Part shown: in pieces, positions 58,549 to 64,000 of the stretch
Numbering within the stretch: the stretch's first letter is position 1
Layout: each line of letters begins with the position of its first letter
Source of the DNA: Bacillota bacterium
GTDB taxonomy: Bacteria > Bacillota > Clostridia > Ch29
Direction: 5' to 3'
DNA: 64,000 bases
Assembly: GCA_013540605.1 (NCBI GenBank)
Contig: JABVCK010000004.1
Span: forward strand, 186,001 to 250,000
Program-made: the position numbers and the translations under genes
Notes under the pieces: generated by a model
Told to the model about the DNA's origin: nothing
Seen by the model: only the letters and a program-made list of their open reading frames with translations
The model's database searches: none

Positions 58549-59526
58549 TTGAAGCACTTTTACCGTTTTACAATACTCTTGTTACTGTTGATATTAACAA
58601 CAATCGCCGCGTGCAGTATCGGTACTGTGAAGATTCCTCCCGCTGAAGTACTATCTATAATGAAGGGTGAAGGCAGTCCGATCTATGAAACAATACTGCT
58701 TAAAATCAGGCTTCCCAGGGTAATCCAGTCTGCTGCCGTGGGAATGGGTCTGGCGGTCAGCGGTGCATTCTTCCAGGGTCTTTTGTCAAATCCCCTTGCG
58801 GACCCGTACATACTGGGAGTGTCTTCGGGCGCTGCGGTGGGAGCTGCCGCTTCAATCATGCTGGGACTGGGAATACTAGGCACACAGGCCTTTGCTTTCA
58901 TTGGAGCTCTGGCGACAATATACCTTGTCATCGCCCTGTCGCAAATAGGTTCCAGGGCCTATGCCGTAACGATGCTCCTGGCCGGAATTGCCGTAAGTAC
59001 CTTCCTTTCATCCGTTGTATCCTTTCTCATGCTTCTGAGCGACCATAAGCTGGCAAGCATTGTATTCTGGATGATGGGAGGGTTCAACCTGATATCATGG
59101 AAAGAGGTCATCATTTCGGCGCCTATTATACTTACGGGAATCATTATAATGTACCTTTTTTCCAGGGACCTTAACGCCATAATAATGGGCGATGAAACAG
59201 CGCGGCATCTTGGGGTGGACACAGAAAGGGTTAGAAGAATTGTGCTTGTGTGCGGTTCCCTTGTTACCGCAACCGCAGTTTCGGTAAGCGGCATAATCGG
59301 ATTTGTGGGGCTGATGATCCCACACATAACACGAATGCTGGTGGGGCCGGATAACAGGATACTTGTTCCTTACAGCGCTGTTATCGGAGGGCTGTTTCTC
59401 GTTATTACCGACACCGTTTCGAGAACGGTGATACAACCCACAGAGATACCCATAGGCATAATTACCGCAGCCTTCGGGGGACCCTTTTTCCTGTACATTC
59501 TGAAAACCAATAGGAATCTTAGGTAA
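58549..59526 (+). CDS. btuC: Cobalamin ABC transporter permease
   Basis: A 325-residue FecCD-family permease with about ten helices: LPRVIQSAAVGMGLAVSGAF, NPLADPYILGVSSGAAVGAA and GIIGFVGLMIPHITRMLVGP. TTG 58549 is chosen because GGAGG lies eight bases upstream; TTG 58510 lacks a site. It pairs with btuF and the following ATPase. Confidence 0.93.
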   Translation: MKHFYRFTILLLLLILTTIAACSIGTVKIPPAEVLSIMKGEGSPIYETILLKIRLPRVIQSAAVGMGLAVSGAFFQGLLSNPLADPYILGVSSGAAVGAAASIMLGLGILGTQAFAFIGALATIYLVIALSQIGSRAYAVTMLLAGIAVSTFLSSVVSFLMLLSDHKLASIVFWMMGGFNLISWKEVIISAPIILTGIIIMYLFSRDLNAIIMGDETARHLGVDTERVRRIVLVCGSLVTATAVSVSGIIGFVGLMIPHITRMLVGPDNRILVPYSAVIGGLFLVITDTVSRTVIQPTEIPIGIITAAFGGPFFLYILKTNRNLR

Positions 59527-59537
59527 GGGATGATCAT

Positions 59538-60590
59538 ATGTATGCAGTGGAAATAAACGGCTTAAGCTTTTCATACGGAAACAAAACCGTGCTGGACAAT
59601 ATAAATCTGAAGATAATCAAGGGCAGCTTCACTGCCCTGGTGGGTCCTAACGGCTGCGGCAAGACTACGCTCCTGAAGAATATATCAGGTTACCTCAAAC
59701 CCAAAGCGGGACGGGTTGTGCTGCTGGATAAGGCGGTAGATACCCTTGGGATTAAAGAGAGGGCCCGATTGGTGGGCTATATCCCCCAAACAACATCCCC
59801 GGAATTCAACTTCACCTGCCATGACGTCGTTATGATGGGAAGGATGCCCTTCCTCAGCCTCCTGCAGCGTGAGGGGGCCCGGGACAGGGAAATAGTCAGG
59901 GAATCCATGGAGATAACGGGAACCTGGGATCTCAGGGACAGGACGCTTGATGAATTGAGTGGTGGGGAAAGACAGCGGGTGCTAATCGCCAGGGCTCTTG
60001 CACAGAATCCTTCTATTTTGCTAATGGATGAACCGGTTTCCCACCTCGATATAAAGCACCAGGTAGAGATCGTCAATACGATAGGCAGTTTGTGTGATAA
60101 CCTTGGCATTACTGCCCTGTCGGTCCTTCATGATATCAACCTGGCATCAAGATACTGTAAACAGATTATTATGATGAAGGAAGGCACCATCAGATATGTG
60201 GGCGCACCCTCCCAGATTGTGACACAGGCAAGCGTTAAGGAGGTCTTACCTCGAACTATTTCCCGGTCCGCATTGCCTTCGCGCTGCAGGCTGCATGCAT
60301 GGAAACCTTCCCATCACGATATCATAGCTTGTAAAATTAAATCTGACGAGGTATTTTGCGGACATAACCCATCTTCCTATCTCGGGTCAATAATTCCCGC
60401 CATCCTGATTACTTCTATTCCCCTTGCTTCAAGCTTAGTAAGTATCCCGTTCATACCTACGGAATCGCTTGCCATATGGCCTGCTACAACAATATTACCT
60501 ATGTTCTGCTCCTTGACTGCCTTGATAACGTCTTCCTTGGCATGCATAACTACAAGGGTGCCTATTCCGGCCTCAAAGTATGCCTTATAA
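59538..60590 (+). CDS. btuD: Cobalamin ABC transporter ATPase with frameshifted C-terminus
   Basis: The first ~235 residues are a normal BtuD/FepC-like ATPase: Walker A GPNGCGKTTLLKNISGYL, signature ELSGGERQRVLIARALAQNP, Walker B ILLMDEPVSHLD and SVLHDINLASRYC. After VTQASVKEV (about 60243) the open frame becomes unlike the family and runs 214 nt antisense into the NIF3-like gene. In the alternative frame the text continues as LELFPGPHCLRAAGCMHGNL and stops at TAG 60325-60327, a more natural end. A single-base indel near 60245-60255 (mutation or assembly error) is likely. The catalytic domain is intact. Confidence 0.82.
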   Translation: MYAVEINGLSFSYGNKTVLDNINLKIIKGSFTALVGPNGCGKTTLLKNISGYLKPKAGRVVLLDKAVDTLGIKERARLVGYIPQTTSPEFNFTCHDVVMMGRMPFLSLLQREGARDREIVRESMEITGTWDLRDRTLDELSGGERQRVLIARALAQNPSILLMDEPVSHLDIKHQVEIVNTIGSLCDNLGITALSVLHDINLASRYCKQIIMMKEGTIRYVGAPSQIVTQASVKEVLPRTISRSALPSRCRLHAWKPSHHDIIACKIKSDEVFCGHNPSSYLGSIIPAILITSIPLASSLVSIPFIPTESLAIWPATTILPMFCSLTALITSSLACITTRVPIPASKYAL

Positions 60591-61204
60591 ACATTTACAC
60601 CGCCGCCGGTGCCCCCTGCCATGGTTACAAATATACGCCCGCAGTAATCATCATTGCTTCCAACTCTAATAACCGGGCCGGCGGGGGTTTTCTTGTACTC
60701 CGGCAGTTTCATCAAACAATCGATTAGGTCTTTAAGTTTAGCCTTCGGTTCATCCCCGAGGCATTTGTCAATGTGTTCCTGGACCGTACGCTGCGCGATA
60801 ATATCCGAAGGCGTATGTATGTTCATAAAGGGCATCCCTAAAAGTTTTGCCGCAGATACTGCCCTGTCATAATTGGTTACATGCAAGGTTCTTTCCACTT
60901 CATCCATTTTTTCCTTCAGCGCTTTTTGCGCTTTGTTTATGGGAACTCCTGCTTCCATCATTCTGTCTATCTGGTTTACCATTACCTTGTGAAGGTTAAC
61001 CCTTGGCGACCCTGCTGCCGGGTGATGGGCTATCACCAGGTCGGCCCCCAGCTGCTTGGCCAGCATAATCTCCGCCGTATCCATGTCTATCCCGGTAAAT
61101 ACCTTCTTAATATTTTCTCCTTCAACGAGAATACCACTGTCCTCCGGAACTTCATCCAAGCCCGCCAGTTTCAACGCCAGTTCCATAATTTGTATCGTAT
61201 TCAT
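60377..61204 (-). CDS. NIF3-like (NGG1p-interacting factor 3-type) protein
   Basis: A 275-residue protein related to the NIF3/DUF34 family, which binds two metals. Likely ligands are in LVIAHHPAAGSP (His-His) and the C-terminal part VAGHMASDSVGMN; a central stretch, GRIFVTMAGGTGGGVNVYKA, is glycine-rich. ATG 61204 (MNTIQIMELA) follows GGAGGGG. Biochemical role is not settled for the family. Its 3' end is overlapped by the frameshifted end of btuD. Confidence 0.8.
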   Translation of the reverse strand: MNTIQIMELALKLAGLDEVPEDSGILVEGENIKKVFTGIDMDTAEIMLAKQLGADLVIAHHPAAGSPRVNLHKVMVNQIDRMMEAGVPINKAQKALKEKMDEVERTLHVTNYDRAVSAAKLLGMPFMNIHTPSDIIAQRTVQEHIDKCLGDEPKAKLKDLIDCLMKLPEYKKTPAGPVIRVGSNDDYCGRIFVTMAGGTGGGVNVYKAYFEAGIGTLVVMHAKEDVIKAVKEQNIGNIVVAGHMASDSVGMNGILTKLEARGIEVIRMAGIIDPR

Positions 61205-61300
61205 AAAATCCCCTCCATATAAAAAAAGTATACAGTAAAATTGTACCACATATTGGCTAATAATATGAATGGGGATATTTCATAATTCAAAAACCTCTAA

Positions 61301-61377
61301 TGTGGATAATTTTTGTTGAGATTTTAAAAATTGTGCATGAAAGAATAGACTATTTATATGACAGATAGTTATCCACA
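61301..61377. promoter_or_regulatory. Pair of consensus DnaA boxes in inverted orientation
   Basis: TGTGGATAA (61301-61309) and TTATCCACA (61369-61377) are perfect DnaA boxes facing each other, 59 nt apart, with an AT-rich spacer. No dnaA or dnaN gene is present, so this may be a DnaA-titration or regulatory site. Confidence 0.5.
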
Positions 61378-61499
61378 GCTATAAAGTTTTGGGTTAATGA
61401 TATATCACGTCCTGTTCTTTGAAAACTGAATTATTAAGCTGCAGTATTTGCCGATTGTTCTGCTTTTGCCATCCTTGCAGCAATAATTGCAATGCAGGT

Positions 61500-61710
61500 T
61501 AAATCTATAAATACTATTGCTTTTTTAATTCTGCAACCCTTAGGTTATTTAGAGCATAATTTTCTATCACGTAAGGAAAATTCAAAGTGCAAACAAACTG
61601 TCCTTCCCATTTGATACCTTCAGGTGGAATCTTCGTAGGTTCTACCATTTGCAATTAGTCCTGTTTGGTCAATGTCAACTACCACCTTGTTACCACAGGA
61701 TAAAGAATAA
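61500..61710 (-). pseudogene. Transposase remnant
   Basis: On the minus strand (61632-61690) the frame reads KVVVDIDQTGLIANGRTYE, which resembles the catalytic strand of DDE transposases (D-x-D-x-TGL-x-A-NGxT-E). The flanking sequence continues in other frames with stops (for example LHFEFSLRDRKL). It is a short, decayed piece; no terminal repeats are seen. The remainder of the gap 61205-61941 shows no gene. Confidence 0.45.
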
Positions 61711-61941
61711 CTGTTTTTCATAAAAAGGTTGTAATTAATTTGTGTAAGCTGTTCTATTACACAGGGTAATACCACCTTGCCTTGTTATTTGTATTGATTT
61801 ACTGTTTCGAAAGGCTTGCGGTATTACCCTTTATGTATTTGTTGGATAGTTTACCAAGGAAACATCATCCATTTATCAGAATGTTATCTGTACGAAAGTT
61901 AGGTAGCTAAACATATATTTTACAACCTACTGTACTACCCT

Positions 61942-63558
61942 CTATATAGAACTTGATTGTCTTATAACCCTTCCTAAGGTCTTGCCATTATACACCTTGT
62001 GGTCAACTACTATTTCGCCATTCATAATTACATAATCGATGCCTTCGGCCTGCTGGAATGGATTTTTATAAGTAGCTTTATCGATTATAGTTTCGGGGTC
62101 AAAAATAACCATATCAGCTATTAAACCTTCTTTTATGAATCCACGATTTTTGATTCCAAACCTTGTTGCCGGAAAACCTGTCATCTTCCAGACTGCAGTT
62201 TCTAAAGATAATACTTTATCTTCTCGGACATATTTACCGAGTACTCTTGGGAATGTTCCAAAACAGCGGGGGTGGGGTTTACCCTGCCCCAGCGCACCGG
62301 AAAATGAACATGCCAAAGCATCTGAGCCAATCATAGATAGCCTATGCGCCACTATTCTATTATTATCATTATCATCCATCATGAAAATCGCCATTGTTGA
62401 CTTACCACGTTCTTTAGATATAATATCAAATAAAGCATCTACCGGGTTCATTCCGCGCTCATCGGCAATCTCCTGAATTGTTTTTCCCTCGCACGCCTTA
62501 TCGTTTTCGCAAGAGCATATCAAAATGCCGTTCCACCCTGCTCCTTTAGCAAGGTTTTCCCATCCCGGAATATCTTCCTTTAATTCTTCCGCTATTCGTT
62601 TCCTTGTATTACTATTATTGATACGCTCCAACATTTTTTCAACCCCGCCGTCATGAACCCATTTCGGCAGTAAAGCACTTATCAGAGTTGAACCAGCTGT
62701 ATAAGGGTATACGTCGCAGGTAACATCAATCCCCTCCTGGCGGGCTTTCTCCATTATGCCCAGGGTTTTTTCTGAGAGGCCGAAATTTTCTCGGCCAGCA
62801 ACCTTATGATGAGATATTTGAACAGGACAGCCGCTCTGTCTCCCTATATCTATAGCTTCCTCAAGAGCCTGTATCACCTCTACCCCTTCACTCCGCATAT
62901 GTGTAATGTATATACCGCCGTACTTAGCCACAACTTTGCAAAGCTCTATCAGTTCGTCTTTTTTGGAATAACATCCTGGTGGATAGATAAGCCCAGTAGA
63001 AAGGCCAAGAGCACCTTCTTCCATTGCCTGGGCTACTAATTTTTTCATCTCTTCCATTTCCTCAGCTCTTGGTTCACGGTTATCAAATCCCATAACAGCA
63101 ATACGTATAGCGCCATGCCCTACAAATACTGCTAGGTTAGTAGAATTACCCTGTTTGTCGATAATATCCATCCAGTCCCCCATTGACCTCCAATTCCAGT
63201 TCATTTCCACCTCTTTCGGTATAAATGGCGCTAAATACTGCTTCAACTGATTCAAAGTACCAGGGTTAACCGGTGCCGGTGTCAGACCGCACATCCCCGA
63301 TACATCTGTTGTTACGCCTTGAGTTATCTTGCTTTCGGCGTTATTAACCGCTACTGCAACAAAATCAGTGTGTGCATGGGCATCAATAAATCCTGGCGAA
63401 ACTACTTTGCCTGCAGCATCTATAACATTATCAGCTTCAATATCCCCTAATTTACCTACCTTTTTGATCATTCCATCCTTTACAGCAATATCAGCTTTGA
63501 ACCAAGGACTTCCGCTACCGTCTATTACCTTAGCATTTTTAATCAAAAGGTCGAACAT
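61942..63558 (-). CDS. N-acyl-D-amino-acid deacylase family amidohydrolase
   Basis: A 538-residue amidohydrolase of the D-aminoacylase type. It has DLLIKNAKVIDGSGSPWFKA, the metal motif PGFIDAHAHTDF (HxH), GVTTDVSGMCGLTPAPVN (metal cysteine), THMRSEGVEVIQALEEAIDI (His) and VQISHHKVAGR (His). Such enzymes remove acyl groups from D-amino acids; some act on N-carbamoyl or dipeptide substrates. CGAGATG context with AGGAGGAAAG upstream supports the start. A second copy follows at 63666, in the same direction. Confidence 0.9.
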   Translation of the reverse strand: MFDLLIKNAKVIDGSGSPWFKADIAVKDGMIKKVGKLGDIEADNVIDAAGKVVSPGFIDAHAHTDFVAVAVNNAESKITQGVTTDVSGMCGLTPAPVNPGTLNQLKQYLAPFIPKEVEMNWNWRSMGDWMDIIDKQGNSTNLAVFVGHGAIRIAVMGFDNREPRAEEMEEMKKLVAQAMEEGALGLSTGLIYPPGCYSKKDELIELCKVVAKYGGIYITHMRSEGVEVIQALEEAIDIGRQSGCPVQISHHKVAGRENFGLSEKTLGIMEKARQEGIDVTCDVYPYTAGSTLISALLPKWVHDGGVEKMLERINNSNTRKRIAEELKEDIPGWENLAKGAGWNGILICSCENDKACEGKTIQEIADERGMNPVDALFDIISKERGKSTMAIFMMDDNDNNRIVAHRLSMIGSDALACSFSGALGQGKPHPRCFGTFPRVLGKYVREDKVLSLETAVWKMTGFPATRFGIKNRGFIKEGLIADMVIFDPETIIDKATYKNPFQQAEGIDYVIMNGEIVVDHKVYNGKTLGRVIRQSSSI

Positions 63559-63665
63559 CTCGCACTTTCCTCCTTATTTGTAAAATTCTAAATTATATGG
63601 TTTCTTACTAACCTATCTAGTACACAAATAACTCTATACAAGTATTACCGTCGGCCAAAAAACCC

Positions 63666-64000
63666 TTATCCCCGTCTAATAACCTTACCTACCGTTTTGC
63701 CCGTATATTTCCCATTATCCAGGACTACTTCGCCGTTTATAACTACATAATTAATTCCGACAGGGTCTTTGAAGGGATCTTTAAAATCCGCCCCGTCGAT
63801 GACAGTATCCGGGTCAAAAACTACCAAGTCAGCATCCATACCAACCCTAATCAGACCCTTGCCCTGCATTTTTAACCTGGTGGCAGGGAAACCGGTCATC
63901 TTCCATATAGCTTCTTCCAGCCTTAGAGTGCCTTCTTCACGTACGTACTTACCTAATACCCTGGGGAATGTGCCGTTAGTCCTGGGATGGCATCTTGCTC
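63666..64000 (-). CDS. N-acyl-D-amino-acid deacylase family amidohydrolase, C-terminal part
   Basis: The frame is open to the window edge; the C-terminal 111 codons are present. It reads ARCHPRTNGTFPRVLGKYVR, then WKMTGFPATRLKMQGKGLIR, GMDADLVVFDPDTVIDGADF and the closing GKTVGKVIRRG. This closely parallels the C-terminus of the neighbouring gene (HPRCFGTFPRVLGKYVREDK; WKMTGFPATRFGIK), so the two are tandem paralogues. The HPRTNGTFPRVLG block is typical of D-aminoacylases. Confidence 0.88.
   Translation of the reverse strand, partial: ARCHPRTNGTFPRVLGKYVREEGTLRLEEAIWKMTGFPATRLKMQGKGLIRVGMDADLVVFDPDTVIDGADFKDPFKDPVGINYVVINGEVVLDNGKYTGKTVGKVIRRG

Noticed and set aside
61205-61941. Replication origin
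   Set aside because: Only two DnaA boxes are present and no dnaA, dnaN or recF genes flank the region.

Overview
The window looks like chromosome from an anaerobic, endospore-forming member of the Clostridia (Firmicutes). Evidence for sporulation is a spoVAC-spoVAD-spoVAE operon, a YtaF-type sporulation membrane protein and three tiny membrane proteins behind sigma-K-like promoters. Evidence for an anaerobic, selenium-using lifestyle is the yedE/yedF selenium locus and a small selenoprotein gene with two consecutive in-frame TGA codons. Purine-rich Shine-Dalgarno sequences and seven Firmicutes-style riboswitches fit. I cannot name the genus; the mix resembles Peptococcaceae or Desulfotomaculum-like bacteria.

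Layout. 1-3580: selenium metabolism (yedF fragment, yedE, a cysteine-desulfurase-like enzyme, a LysR regulator). 3787-6320: two small sporulation-type membrane proteins and mgtE behind an M-box (Mg2+) riboswitch. 6322-12145: a DUF2680 secreted protein, arsR-acr3, a phosphoesterase, the Sec-Sec selenoprotein, a MATE exporter and a Ca2+/Na+ exchanger. 12157-13412: ytaF, then a broken K+ transporter remnant still preceded by a c-di-AMP riboswitch. 13504-17165: a fluoride-riboswitch operon (two FluC subunits, a DUF190 protein, a dynamin-like GTPase) and a DUF4129 fragment. 17284-19531: an ArsR/ArsP-type permease/thioredoxin/CMD operon under a perfect 50-bp palindrome. 19711-26754: an AT-richer seven-gene envelope glycan cluster. 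26799-29458: a chemoreceptor and CheW under a c-di-GMP-I riboswitch. 29638-31202: a PadR regulator with a split permease. 31546-34114: Hsp20, a ClpP-fold protease, a small protein and a hemolysin-III protein. 34232-36748: metA-metY under a SAM-I riboswitch. 37132-39661: a desulfurase, a ThiF-type E1 enzyme and a small membrane protein. 40196-43375: a spoVA2mob-like spore operon. 43961-46656: a NitT/TauT-type ABC importer. 46744-52101: a second chemoreceptor, an orphan CcrM-like methyltransferase, a sirtuin, YvyF and an HD-domain protein. 53115-56271: zur facing znuABC. 57300-60590: a cobalamin riboswitch with btuFCD. 60377-64000: a NIF3-like protein, a gene-poor stretch with paired DnaA boxes and a transposase remnant, and two adjacent N-acyl-D-amino-acid deacylase genes.

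Much of the window concerns ions and cofactors: Mg2+, F-, K+ (decayed), Zn2+, As, Se, cobalamin, methionine and Ca2+, most controlled by riboswitches or metal-sensing repressors. Two intergenic repeat families run through it: a GGGGACA...TGTCCCC palindrome that can fold into a branched structure and sometimes carries the downstream gene's ribosome-binding site, and heptanucleotide tandem repeats such as TAGTTGG/TAGTTCG and CACTGGT.

The most unusual items are the Sec-Sec selenoprotein (9150-9437), the three small proteins sharing a precisely spaced promoter (3847, 4103, 43579), the glycan cluster containing an ILEI-domain protein, and the dynamin-like GTPase inside the fluoride operon. All functions are inferred by reading the sequence; no database search was run.
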